The notes: generated by a model not told the origin, from the sequence alone. A stretch of DNA of 64,000 bases from PRO6 sp035565775 (GCA_035565775.1 DATMRW010000023.1:186001-250000), one strand, 5' to 3'; counted from the stretch's first letter, positions 42,898 through 51,696 are shown. A program made the numbers and translations.

Positions 42898-43746
42898 TCA
42901 GATCCCGGTATTGAGGAAGTCGGAGACCAGCCGGATCTGATCGGGCACATTCAGCGCCGGCGCATGGCCGCAGCCGAGAATGGTGACGACACGGCAGCGC
43001 GGATTTTCCTGCTCCATCCGCTCGGTGGTGGCGACCTCGAGAAGGTCCGAGGTTTCGCCGCGCAGGCACAGGATGTCGCAGTTGAGCCGCGCCCAGTTGT
43101 CCCACTGCTCCTCGTTCGTTCTGAAATGAACGCGGATCGCGGGATCATAGTGCACGGTGAGCTTTCCGTTCGGCAGCCGCCGCATCGAGGTTTCGGCCAG
43201 GCGGCGCCACTGCGCATTGGTGTGGAAGCCGAAGGGCGCATAGATCGTGCGGAAGTAGGCTTCCAGCTCGGTCATGCGGGAAAATTCCGGCGGCGGCTTT
43301 CCGGCATAGCTGGAGATGCGGTCGAGCGCGGCCTGCGCCACCACCGGACCCATGTCGTTCAGCACCAGGCGGCGGATGCGGCCTTTCAGCGGCCCGGCCG
43401 CGGCACGGATGCCGATGATCGCGCCCATCGAGGTGCCGAGCCAGTCGACAGCATCGAATTGCAGCGCATCCAGCAGCTCGCAGGCCTGCCGCATGTAGAA
43501 CGGCGTATTGTACTCAGCCTCCGGGTCGGGGCTCCATTCGCTGAAACCCCGGCCGATCGTATCGGGCACAATGATGTGCCGTTCGGCAGCCATGGCGCGG
43601 GCGATGTCGTCGAAGTCGCGCGCGGTCCGCGCAACGCCATGCCACATGATCAGCGGCGGTTTGCCGTGGGTGCCCCATTCGAGATAGTGCACCTCGCGTC
43701 CGCAGAGATTGATGTAGTGGGAGGTCGGGCTGTGCGGGCTGATCAT
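42898..43746 (-). CDS. Alpha/beta hydrolase
   Basis: A 282-residue alpha/beta-fold hydrolase. The nucleophile elbow is GTSMGA (G-x-S-x-G) near Ser107, the oxyanion strand is IMWHGVARTARDFDDIA and the C-terminal His lies in GCGHAPAL; the acid is probably in LRGETSDLL. Such enzymes hydrolyse esters, amides or C-C bonds; deformylases of nicotinate breakdown are one relevant type. The ATG shares one base with the stop of the permease gene upstream (TGATG), with AGGAG 7 bases before, so it is the last gene of the minus-strand transporter operon. Confidence 0.85.
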   Translation of the reverse strand: MISPHSPTSHYINLCGREVHYLEWGTHGKPPLIMWHGVARTARDFDDIARAMAAERHIIVPDTIGRGFSEWSPDPEAEYNTPFYMRQACELLDALQFDAVDWLGTSMGAIIGIRAAAGPLKGRIRRLVLNDMGPVVAQAALDRISSYAGKPPPEFSRMTELEAYFRTIYAPFGFHTNAQWRRLAETSMRRLPNGKLTVHYDPAIRVHFRTNEEQWDNWARLNCDILCLRGETSDLLEVATTERMEQENPRCRVVTILGCGHAPALNVPDQIRLVSDFLNTGI

Positions 43747-44804
43747 CAGCGTTCTCCTCTCAGGCGGCCGACAATACCGGTCGGGAAAAAGTAGACACTG
43801 GCGATGAACAGAAGGCCGAGCCAGAGCAGCCAGCGATCCGGATGCAGCAGTCCCGGCAGAAGGGGCAGGCCGATGTCGGCGGTGGCCTGCGAGGCCGCGC
43901 CCATCAGCGCTTGCAGATAGTTTTGCGCGAGGATGAACAGCGCCGCGCCGATGATTGCGCCATACATCGTGCCCATGCCGCCGATCACCACCATCAGCAA
44001 AATATCGATCATGATCGTGAAGCTGAGCGAGGTGTCCGGCCCGGCATAGCGCAGCCACAGCGCATTGAGAACGCCCGCGGCGGCCGCGACCAGTGCGGCG
44101 ATGCAGTTGGCGTAGGTGAGGTGAAACACCGTGCGATAGCCGAGTGCCTCGGCGCGGAAGCGATTCTCCCGCACCGCCTGCAGCACGCGGCCGAAGGGCG
44201 AATTCACGATCCGCAGCAGGAGCAGGAACATCGCGCTCGAGGCGAAGAACACGATGTAGTAGGTCAGCGTCCGGCCGTTGAACTCGAAGCCGAGCTTGTC
44301 CTTGGCGATCAGCACCGTGCCGGGGCGCAGCAGTTCCGGCAGGCTGAAGCTGCGGCCGTCCTCGCCGCCGGTGAGCCAGGAGAGCTGCGAGGCCAGCACC
44401 AGAAAGGCGGCGGCGACCGCCAGCGTGATCATGGCGAAGAAGATCGCCTGCACCCGCAGCGAGAACAGGCCGATGCCGAGTGCCAGCAAGGCGGCGACGG
44501 GCAGGCCGACGACGATGCCGACGCCGACGGCGGTCCAGCTCGGCCCCATGCCGTAGAGCGCAATCGCCAGCGCATAGCTGCCGATGCCGTAAAACATCGT
44601 ATGGGCGAAGGAGACCGTGCCGGTGTAGCCGAGCAGGAGGTCGTAGGACGCCACCAGCGCGGCGAAGATGCAGATCTTTGCCGCGACGTTCATCGCCTTC
44701 GCGCCGGGAAAGAGAAATGGCGTGAGGAGAAGCGTGCCGACGATGATGATCAGCAGGACGCTGAGAACGCGGCTGCGCGGGGGATCGCTGGACAGTATCA
44801 TCAT
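43746..44804 (-). CDS. livM: HAAT ABC transporter permease, LivM type (island, minus strand)
   Basis: Inner-membrane permease of 352 residues, longer than the other two LivM proteins here. LVASYDLLLGYTGTVSFAHT near residue 50 and AVRENRFRAEALGYRTVF near residue 220 are the family marks. The ATG at 44804 overlaps the stop of the LivH gene (ATGA). The frame stays open far upstream through the LivH gene, but this is chance; the protein proper begins at 44804. Confidence 0.9.
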   Translation of the reverse strand: MMILSSDPPRSRVLSVLLIIIVGTLLLTPFLFPGAKAMNVAAKICIFAALVASYDLLLGYTGTVSFAHTMFYGIGSYALAIALYGMGPSWTAVGVGIVVGLPVAALLALGIGLFSLRVQAIFFAMITLAVAAAFLVLASQLSWLTGGEDGRSFSLPELLRPGTVLIAKDKLGFEFNGRTLTYYIVFFASSAMFLLLLRIVNSPFGRVLQAVRENRFRAEALGYRTVFHLTYANCIAALVAAAAGVLNALWLRYAGPDTSLSFTIMIDILLMVVIGGMGTMYGAIIGAALFILAQNYLQALMGAASQATADIGLPLLPGLLHPDRWLLWLGLLFIASVYFFPTGIVGRLRGER

Positions 44805-45811
44805 CGGTTCGTCACCGCATAAAGGCCGCGCGGCCGCCACATCAGGATGGCGACCATCAGCAGGATGTCGGACACCAGCGCGAGTTTCGGCACGAGAAAG
44901 CCGCCATAGTTCGAGACCATCGCCACCAGAATGGCGCCGAGGAAGCAGCCCGTCACTGAGCCGAGGCCGCCGATGATGACGACGATGAAAATCAGGATGG
45001 TGAGCTCGTTGCCGATAGAGGCATGCACCTGCTCGCGATAGAGCGCCCACATCACGCCGCCGAGGCCGGCGAGCGCCGAGCCGGCCATGAACACGCCGAG
45101 AAACAGCCGGCGCACGCGATAGCCGAGCGCCTCGACCATCTCGCGGTTCTCGACGCCGGCGCGGATCAGGAGGCCGATCTTGGTGCGGTTGAGCACCAGC
45201 ATCGATCCGAGGAACACGATGAGGCCGACTGCCATCGCCAGCAGGCGATATTTGGCGATCGAGACGTCGCCGAAAATGAACGAGCCGCGCAGCGCCGTCG
45301 GCAGCGGCAGGGGAATGATCTGCGGGCCCCACAGCGCGTAGAGCAACTGCTCGGCGACGATCAGGCCGCCCATGGTGATGAGGATCTGCTTGAGGTGCTG
45401 GCCATACACCGGCTGGATCAGCACCCGTTCGAAGACGATGCCGAGCGCGCCGGTGACAGCCATTGCGAGCAACACGGCGGGGGCGACGACCGCGAGATTG
45501 GCGAGAAGCGAATCCGCCTGCACCCAGGCCGCGAGCGGCAGCAGCACCAAGGTGCCGATATAGGCGCCGACCGCGATGAAGGCGCCGTGGCCGAAATTGA
45601 GCACGTCCATCAGGCCGAAGACGAGCGTGAGGCCGGAGGCCATGATGAAGATCATCATGCCCATGGCGAGGCTCGCGATGGTGAGCGTGACCCATGTGCT
45701 GGTGGAGCCGACCAGCGGCAGCATGATCAGTGCCAGCGCCACCGGCAGCAGCATCGGAATGATATCGAGCGGCTGTTTCGGCAGGGCTTCGCCTGCGGTG
45801 GTCTCGCTCAT
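44801..45811 (-). CDS. livH: HAAT ABC transporter permease, LivH type (island, minus strand)
   Basis: Permease of 336 residues with an N-terminal extension of about 40 residues before the usual LivH core (LTLVFGLMDVLNFGHGAFIA). The coupling loop RAGVENREMVEALGYRVRR is present near residue 215. The ATG at 45811 has GGAGG 8 bases upstream and overlaps the LivF stop (ATGA). It pairs with the LivM gene just downstream. Confidence 0.9.
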   Translation of the reverse strand: MSETTAGEALPKQPLDIIPMLLPVALALIMLPLVGSTSTWVTLTIASLAMGMMIFIMASGLTLVFGLMDVLNFGHGAFIAVGAYIGTLVLLPLAAWVQADSLLANLAVVAPAVLLAMAVTGALGIVFERVLIQPVYGQHLKQILITMGGLIVAEQLLYALWGPQIIPLPLPTALRGSFIFGDVSIAKYRLLAMAVGLIVFLGSMLVLNRTKIGLLIRAGVENREMVEALGYRVRRLFLGVFMAGSALAGLGGVMWALYREQVHASIGNELTILIFIVVIIGGLGSVTGCFLGAILVAMVSNYGGFLVPKLALVSDILLMVAILMWRPRGLYAVTNR

Positions 45812-46530
45812 TGGTGCGCCTCCAGGCTGAGGCCCAGCAGGCGCTCCTGCAGGGGCGTGTCGCGGGAGAGATCCGCCATCGTGCCGCGATGGACGATGCG
45901 GCCGTTGTCCATCACGGCGACGCTGTCGCCGATCGCTTCGGCCACGCGAAAATTCTGTTCGACGAGAAGAATGGTTGCGCCGCTGCGCTTGATCTCGCGC
46001 AGGCAGTCGATCAGCGCGACGACGATCGCCGGAGCGAGGCCCTTGGTTGGCTCGTCGATCAACAGGAGCTTGCGCGGCTCGATGATGGCGCGGGAGATCG
46101 AGAGCATCTGCTTCTGCCCGCCGGACAGGCTGCCGGCGCGTGAGAGCCAGAATTTTTTCATCGGCGGAAAGAAGCCGAAGATCCAGTCGAGCCGGGCCTG
46201 ATCCATCGGCCCGTTGCGCGCGGCGAGGACGAGGTTTTCCTTCACCGTGAGGTCGGAGAACACGGCCATCGTCTCGGGCACGTAGCCGACGCCCATCATG
46301 GCGATGTCGGGTGTCGCCATCGCCTCGATCCGGGTGCCGCCGAGCGTAATCGTACCGGAGGAGGCCGGCGACAGTCCCATGATGGTGCGCAGGGTCGTCG
46401 TCTTGCCCGCGCCGTTGCGGCCGAGCAGCATCGTGGTCTGACCTTCCGGCACGGCGAAATCGACGCCATGCAGGATGTGATAGCGGCCGATATGAGTGGT
46501 CACGCCGCTGAGGGACAACAGGTCGGTCAT
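45808..46530 (-). CDS. livF: HAAT ABC transporter ATPase, LivF type (island, minus strand)
   Basis: ATP-binding subunit of 240 residues. Walker A GRNGAGKTT near residue 38, VGYVPETMAVFSDLTV (the usual GRRLF is absent), signature LSGGQKQML, Walker B LLLIDEPTKGLAP, switch LLVEQN. Starts in an ATGA overlap with LivG and ends in one with LivH. Confidence 0.91.
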   Translation of the reverse strand: MTDLLSLSGVTTHIGRYHILHGVDFAVPEGQTTMLLGRNGAGKTTTLRTIMGLSPASSGTITLGGTRIEAMATPDIAMMGVGYVPETMAVFSDLTVKENLVLAARNGPMDQARLDWIFGFFPPMKKFWLSRAGSLSGGQKQMLSISRAIIEPRKLLLIDEPTKGLAPAIVVALIDCLREIKRSGATILLVEQNFRVAEAIGDSVAVMDNGRIVHRGTMADLSRDTPLQERLLGLSLEAHQ

Positions 46531-47294
46531 GCTGCGGTCTTTCCGGGCGCAATGCCGAGATAGGCCTCCTGAACGATCGGCGAGGCGATGACCTCCGCAG
46601 GTTCGCCGTCGGCGACGAGCTGACCGTTGTGGAGCACGATGATGCGATCGGCGAGCGAGCGCACGACATCCATCTTGTGCTCGACCAGCAGAATGATTTT
46701 TGAGGTGTCCTGCTTCAGCCGCGCGATCAGGTCGAGCACCACCGGCACCTCGTCGACGCTCATGCCGGCGGTCGGCTCGTCGAACATGAAGACTTTTGGT
46801 TCGAGTGCCATCATCAGCGCCACTTCGAGCTTGCGCTGGTCGCCGTGGGAGAGCGCCGCGGCGGTGGCTTCGCGGCGATGGAGGAGGGCGACGGATTCCA
46901 AAATCGTCTCGGCGCGCGCGATCAAGTCGCGGCGCGTCATCCAGGGGCGCAGCATATCGTAATGCACGCCGCTGACGGCCTGCACCGCGAGGCGCACATT
47001 TTCCTCTACGGTGAGGTTCGGGAACAGATTGGTGAGCTGGAATGCGCGACCAAGGCCCGCGCGGGTGCGCAGCGGCGCCGAAAGCCGCGAGATGTCGTCG
47101 CCGTTCAGCAGCACCTGGCCTTCGCTCGGCATGAGCTGGCCGGAAATGAGGTTGAAATAGGTCGTCTTGCCGGCGCCGTTGGGGCCGACGATCGCGGTGA
47201 GCTCGCCCGGGCGAAAGCTGCAGCTGACGTGGTTGACGGCGACATGGCCGCCGAAGCGAATAGTCAGGTCCCGGGTTTCCAGGGAAATCGGCAT
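46527..47294 (-). CDS. livG: HAAT ABC transporter ATPase, LivG type (island, minus strand)
   Basis: ATP-binding subunit of 255 residues. Walker A GPNGAGKTT near residue 38, GLGRAFQLTNLFPNLTVEEN, a signature of ALSHGDQRKLEVALM, Walker B VFMFDEPTAGMSVDE and LLVEHKMDVV. The signature SHGDQ departs from the LSGGQ consensus but is common in LivG proteins. Translation starts at 47294 without a clear ribosome site; a large hairpin lies between it and the binding-protein gene. Confidence 0.9.
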   Translation of the reverse strand: MPISLETRDLTIRFGGHVAVNHVSCSFRPGELTAIVGPNGAGKTTYFNLISGQLMPSEGQVLLNGDDISRLSAPLRTRAGLGRAFQLTNLFPNLTVEENVRLAVQAVSGVHYDMLRPWMTRRDLIARAETILESVALLHRREATAAALSHGDQRKLEVALMMALEPKVFMFDEPTAGMSVDEVPVVLDLIARLKQDTSKIILLVEHKMDVVRSLADRIIVLHNGQLVADGEPAEVIASPIVQEAYLGIAPGKTAA

Positions 47295-47369
47295 CGCGAC
47301 GCATCCATGGTCATGTCATGGCCGGGGCGTCCCGGTCATCCACGCGCTGATTGAGGCTTGTCGGAGCGG

Positions 47370-47411
47370 GCCATGCCCGGCGCATTGGCGAACTTTCGCG
47401 CCGGGCATGGC
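47370..47411 (-). terminator. Large hairpin between binding-protein and ATPase genes
   Basis: Perfect 14-bp inverted repeat GCCATGCCCGGCGC (47370-47383) / GCGCCGGGCATGGC (47398-47411) with a 14-base loop and no T-run. It sits just behind the binding-protein stop (47422) inside the operon, the position of mRNA-stabilising hairpins in other ABC operons. Confidence 0.7.
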
Positions 47412-47421
47412 AAGGTCGATG

Positions 47422-48609
47422 TTACCGCTTGTTGCGGATCGGGATGTTCATGTCCTCGATCTTGATCTCGGCAATCGGCTCGTTCACCGCCCAGGCAAGG
47501 TTCGGATCAACCTTGACGCGGAAGTGATACATGCTCTGCAGCGCCTGATGGTCCTCCTTGCGGAACACCATCTTGCCTTTCGGCGTATCAAATTCCATGC
47601 CTTCCATCGCGGCGATCAGCTTTTCGGTGTCGGTCGACTTCGCCTTCTGCACGGCGGTCACCGCTGCCATCGCGGCGGAGAAGCCACCGGCGGTGAAGAA
47701 ATCCGGCGGCGCGTTGAAGCGCTTCTGGTGCTCTGCAACGAGCCATTCGTTGATCGGGTTTTTCGGGATGTCGTAGTAATAATAGGTCGCGCCTTCCATG
47801 CCCGGCAGGCGCTTGTAGGCGGCGAGCGCCGGCAGAATGTTGCCGCCGGTCGACAGTTCGATGCCGTAGCGCTTCGGATCCATGTCCTGCAGCTTGGTCA
47901 AGGGATCGCCGCCGCCGGCCCAGATCACCCAGATGATCTTGCGGCCGGGCTTGTCCTTGAGCGCATCGAACAGCCGCTGGCCGACCGCGGTGAAGTCGGT
48001 GGTGTTGGTCGGGACATACTCTTCGGCGGCGAGAGTTGCGCCGGTTTTCGCCAGCGCCTCCTTGAAGGCGGCGACGCCGTCGCGGCCGAAAGCGTAGTCC
48101 TGGCCGAGCGTCGCAATGGTCACGCCGGGCTTGCCGATCGCGACCGCGTTCGAGATCGCATCCTGCGATGAGTTGCGGCCGGTGCGGAAGATGTAGCGAT
48201 TCCACTTCTCGCCGGTGATCTGGTCGGCGACCGCCGGCTCGACGATCAGGATCTTCTTGTTTTCCTCGGCGATCGGCAGGATGGCGAGGGCCGCGGCCGA
48301 AGAGGTCGTGCCGATTGCGATGTCGGCCTTGTCGTCCTGATAGGCCTCCGCGAGCGCCGCCTTGGACAGGTCCGGCTTGCCCTGATCGTCCTTGGTGATG
48401 ACGACGATCTTGCGGCCGTCGACCATCATCGTGCCCTTGGTCGCGTATTCGAGGCCGAGGCGAAATCCCGCCTCGGTCTGTTTGGCATAGGCCTCGAGCG
48501 GCCCGGTCTTGCCGTAGATCAAGGCGAGCTTGAGATCGTCGGCGGCGTGGGCGGCGGTGCTACCCGCAATCGCGATGGATGCGGCGGCAAGCAAAGGCAA
48601 TAGGCGCAC
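47422..48609 (-). CDS. HAAT substrate-binding protein with Sec-type signal
   Basis: Periplasmic binding protein of 395 residues (Peripla_BP_6). The N-terminus RLLPLLAAASIAIAGSTAAHA is a Sec signal with cleavage expected after AHA near residue 22. The mature protein starts ADDLKLALIYGKTGPLEAYA. GTG is the start, with GGGAGG 7 bases upstream. It is the first gene of the minus-strand transporter operon. Its sequence differs clearly from the Tat-exported binding protein of the plus-strand half, so the ligands need not be the same. Confidence 0.9.
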   Translation of the reverse strand: MRLLPLLAAASIAIAGSTAAHAADDLKLALIYGKTGPLEAYAKQTEAGFRLGLEYATKGTMMVDGRKIVVITKDDQGKPDLSKAALAEAYQDDKADIAIGTTSSAAALAILPIAEENKKILIVEPAVADQITGEKWNRYIFRTGRNSSQDAISNAVAIGKPGVTIATLGQDYAFGRDGVAAFKEALAKTGATLAAEEYVPTNTTDFTAVGQRLFDALKDKPGRKIIWVIWAGGGDPLTKLQDMDPKRYGIELSTGGNILPALAAYKRLPGMEGATYYYYDIPKNPINEWLVAEHQKRFNAPPDFFTAGGFSAAMAAVTAVQKAKSTDTEKLIAAMEGMEFDTPKGKMVFRKEDHQALQSMYHFRVKVDPNLAWAVNEPIAEIKIEDMNIPIRNKR

Positions 48610-48728
48610 AGTGATCCTCCCTTGGGGTGGTTGGCTCTTAAAATGGTTGGCCGAAGCCTATGTCATTTCGGCATGGTGTGAAAAGTTGGCTGCCAAAAGA
48701 ATATCCGTGACGGTTGTGACAGTTGTGA

Positions 48729-49955
48729 CTAGCGGCCCTGGCGCAGACGGCCGAGAAGTTCGGCGGTCGGCCAGGAGTCGGCGGGCAGACCGAATTTCAC
48801 CTGCATCGCCTTCACTGCAATGCGGCTCTTCTGGCCGAGGATGCCGTCGATCTTGCCGACGTCGTGGCCGTACCGGGTGAGCTGTTGCTGCAGTTCGCGC
48901 AGTTCGTTGTGCGACAGTTGCTCCACCGCGATCGCCGGTTTGCGCATGGGCGGTGCGCCCTCAATCCGGGTTGCGAGATAACCCGCGGTGGTGGCGTAGA
49001 TCAGCGAGTTATTCCATTCGGTGTAGGCATCGAAGTTGGCATAGGCGAGGAACGCCGGGCCGTGGCGCCCCATCGGCAGCAGCAGCGAGGCCGGCAGCCG
49101 GTCGTTCGGCAGCGGGCGGCCATCGGCATAGGTCACGCCCCACTGCGCCCACTGGCTGCGCGGATGCTTGGTGCTGAGGTCGGTCTGCTCCCAGGGCAGG
49201 CTCTGCGGCGCGCGCACCTCCTGCAGCCACGGTTCGCCGCGCCGCCATTTCAGGCCGTTGGCGATGTAGTTGGCGGTAGAGCCGATGACGTCGGCGGAGC
49301 TGCGCAGCATGTCGCGGCGGCCGTCGCCGTCATAGTCCACGGCATAGGTGAAGTAATGTGTCGGCAGGAATTGCGTCTGGCCGAGCTCGCCGGCCCATGA
49401 TCCGATCATCTGGTCGGGGGTGAGGTCGCCGCGATCGATGATTTTCAGGGCGGCAATGGTCTGGTCCTGAAACATCTCCGAGCGCCGGCAATCATAAGCC
49501 AGCGACACCAGCGAGCGCAGCGTCGGCAGCTTGCCCATATTGGCGCCGAAGTCGCTCTCCAGCGCCCAGAATGCGGCGATCACCGCGGGCGGTACGCCGT
49601 ATTGCTTCTCGGCGCGGGCGAAGGCCTGGGCATTGGCCTTGATCCTGGCCTGGCCGCCCTGAATGCGATAGGCCGCCGCCATGCGGCCGGAGAACTCCGT
49701 AAAAATCTGGCCGAAGACGCGCTGGCCGCGATCGCGGTTGACGATGCCCTGGTCGTAAACGAGGCTCGGCGACGCCAGCGCGATCGTGCGTTGCGACACT
49801 CCCTCGGCGGCGGCGCGTTGCAGGAGCCTGGCAAGGAACCGGTCGAAGCTCGCTCCGCCGTGGCAGCTTGCGCCGCGCTGGGCGTGGGCTGCCGATGTCA
49901 GCGCAAGGCCTGCTGCAAGGGACAAGGCTGCCAGCACAGTTTTGGAACGTCGCAT
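48729..49955 (-). CDS. Lytic murein transglycosylase (MltB-like) with peptidoglycan-binding domain
   Basis: Periplasmic enzyme of 408 residues that cleaves peptidoglycan glycan strands. A Sec signal covers residues 1 to about 26. The SLT_2/MltB domain has catalytic Glu133 in FWALESDFGANMG, followed by GSWAGELGQTQFLPTHY and AVDYDGDGRRD. A C-terminal peptidoglycan-binding domain (LQQQLTRYGHDVGKIDGILG, about residues 348-405) is present. It appears to be a single-gene unit between the island and the ScfR-like regulator gene. Confidence 0.92.
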   Translation of the reverse strand: MRRSKTVLAALSLAAGLALTSAAHAQRGASCHGGASFDRFLARLLQRAAAEGVSQRTIALASPSLVYDQGIVNRDRGQRVFGQIFTEFSGRMAAAYRIQGGQARIKANAQAFARAEKQYGVPPAVIAAFWALESDFGANMGKLPTLRSLVSLAYDCRRSEMFQDQTIAALKIIDRGDLTPDQMIGSWAGELGQTQFLPTHYFTYAVDYDGDGRRDMLRSSADVIGSTANYIANGLKWRRGEPWLQEVRAPQSLPWEQTDLSTKHPRSQWAQWGVTYADGRPLPNDRLPASLLLPMGRHGPAFLAYANFDAYTEWNNSLIYATTAGYLATRIEGAPPMRKPAIAVEQLSHNELRELQQQLTRYGHDVGKIDGILGQKSRIAVKAMQVKFGLPADSWPTAELLGRLRQGR

Positions 49956-50045
49956 AAGGGCTCCGTGTCTTTTCAGGGAAGGTCTTTGGTAAAGGGCGTT
50001 TCGTCGTGGCTTGAGGACGCTTGATGTTTGAATGATGCGCCCGCG

Positions 50046-51491
50046 CTAGAGCTCGCGGGCGCTGCTGAATGCGAATGAGGATACGCGGCGGGTATTTTCG
50101 TCAAGGATCAATGTGCGGGTCAGCGGCGGCTCGGCCCGCTGGCTGCAATTTTCCCGCTCGCAGAGCCGGCAGTTGACGCCGATCGGCGTTCCTTCCGCCT
50201 TCTCCAGATCCATGCCCGTGGCATAGACGAGCTTGGCGGCGTGGCGGATTTCGCAGCCGAGGCCGATGGCGAAGCGCGGCTGCGGCTGGGGGTGCGGCGC
50301 GGCGGCGCGGCGCACGCTCTGCGCAATGGAGAAATAGCGGCTGCCGTCGGGCAGTTCGATGATCTGGCGCAGCAGGCGATCCGGCGTCTCGAAGGTGGAA
50401 TGAATGTTCCACAATGGGCAGGTGCCGCCGAACTTGGAGAACGGGAACGTGCCGGACGAAAAACGCTTCGACACGTTGCCGGCATTGTCGATGCGCAGCA
50501 TGAAGAACGGCACGCCGCGGGCATTCGGGCGCTGCAGTGTCGTCAGGCGATGGCAGATCTGCTCGAAGCCGGCGTTGAAGCGCTGGCCGAGCACGCCGAC
50601 GTCATAGCCGAGCGTTTCGGCGGCGGTGAGAAAGGCCTGATAGGGCATCATCACCGCGGCGGCAAAGTAGTTGGCGAGCGTGATGCGATAGAGCCTGCGC
50701 GCACCGTCGTCGAGCGTGCCGGTACGGCTCGCGATCGTGTCGAAGATGCTTGAGCATTCGGCGAGGCCGATGTGGAAGGCCAGCTGAAACGTCCGGCCCG
50801 GCAGATCGACCAGTTCGGAGAGCAGGAGTTGCCGGCGATGGCGGTCCCAGCGCCGCAGCGTTTCGCGCATCACGTCGACCGGCATGATGCGCACCATGCC
50901 GGAATGGCGCTCGCGCAGCCGCTCGCTCAGCGCATTGAAGAGGTCGTAGGTGCCGACATTGATTTCGTCGCGCAGCGCCTCGGCGGCCTGTTCGAGCTCG
51001 GGAAAATAGTTGCGGTTGGCCTCGATGAGGTCGCGGACGCGTTCGATCGGGTTGGCCTCATAGCGCGCGCCCTCGTCGCGATCGGCGAATTGCGCCGCGG
51101 CAAGGGTCTCGCCGCGCCGCGCCTCGATATAGGCGGCGTAGAGCCGCTGCAGCGAATGGGTGACGCTCGGGCACAGTTCGGCGAGGTCGCGCAATTCCTG
51201 TTTCGGCAATTCGATCTGGCGAAACAGCGGATCGGAAAAAATCTCGTTCAGCTCGGCAAAGAAGCGGTCCTCGTCGGCAGTGGCGAGATCGCGCAGGTCG
51301 AGGTCGTAGGCTTCCGCCATCCGCAGCAGGATCTGGGCGGTCACCGGGCGCTGGTTACGCTCGATCAGGTTCACATAGCTCGGCGAGATGCCAAGGCCCT
51401 CGGCGATCTGTGTCTGCGACAGGCCGAGCTGCTGGCGGATGCGCCGAAAGCGCGGGCCAACGAAGAGCTTTTTGCCGGGTTTGGTCGCCAT
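50046..51491 (-). CDS. XRE-family regulator of the ScfR/RamB type, likely controlling aceA
   Basis: A 481-residue regulator. An N-terminal HTH lies at about residues 15-70 (LGLSQTQIAEGLGISPSYVN), followed by an ImmA/IrrE-like domain and a C-terminal domain with conserved cysteines (GVNCRLCERENCSQRAEPPL). The architecture is that of ScfR and of Corynebacterium RamB, which regulate acetate and glyoxylate genes, probably sensing a short-chain acyl-CoA. It is divergent from isocitrate lyase across a 205-bp region packed with TTGT-S-ACAA elements. The HExxH-like metal site of active ImmA peptidases is not evident. Confidence 0.88.
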   Translation of the reverse strand: MATKPGKKLFVGPRFRRIRQQLGLSQTQIAEGLGISPSYVNLIERNQRPVTAQILLRMAEAYDLDLRDLATADEDRFFAELNEIFSDPLFRQIELPKQELRDLAELCPSVTHSLQRLYAAYIEARRGETLAAAQFADRDEGARYEANPIERVRDLIEANRNYFPELEQAAEALRDEINVGTYDLFNALSERLRERHSGMVRIMPVDVMRETLRRWDRHRRQLLLSELVDLPGRTFQLAFHIGLAECSSIFDTIASRTGTLDDGARRLYRITLANYFAAAVMMPYQAFLTAAETLGYDVGVLGQRFNAGFEQICHRLTTLQRPNARGVPFFMLRIDNAGNVSKRFSSGTFPFSKFGGTCPLWNIHSTFETPDRLLRQIIELPDGSRYFSIAQSVRRAAAPHPQPQPRFAIGLGCEIRHAAKLVYATGMDLEKAEGTPIGVNCRLCERENCSQRAEPPLTRTLILDENTRRVSSFAFSSAREL

Positions 51492-51530
51492 CGCCTTCTT
51501 TGCTTCAGTGCTCGGAAATTTCAGATATCG

Positions 51531-51587
51531 AACTTGTCACAACTGCGAATTGTGACAAAATTGACAATTTAACATACGTGACAAGTT
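51531..51587. promoter_or_regulatory. Operator array between the ScfR-like gene and aceA
   Basis: TTGTCACAA (51534-51542) and TTGTGACAA (51550-51558) are exact inverted copies, each itself a 9-bp odd palindrome, 16 bases apart. TTGACAA (51561-51567) follows. A wider inverted repeat AACTTGTCAC (51531-51540) / GTGACAAGTT (51578-51587) encloses the set. The array is most likely the binding region of the divergent XRE regulator. Confidence 0.7.
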
Positions 51588-51696
51588 TTGATGTTACATC
51601 TGATCATCATTATCCTGCAAGGACTATATACATCCAAACGCCGGAAGAGTTTACTCCGCACTGCAACATGTAACGTTTGTCTATCGGGAGAGAACT

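Noticed and set aside
43746..46669. Very long minus-strand frames that look like fusions of the LivM and LivH proteins with upstream coding
   Set aside because: The N-terminal parts are out-of-frame readings of the neighbouring genes. ATGA overlaps mark the true starts at 44804 and 45811.
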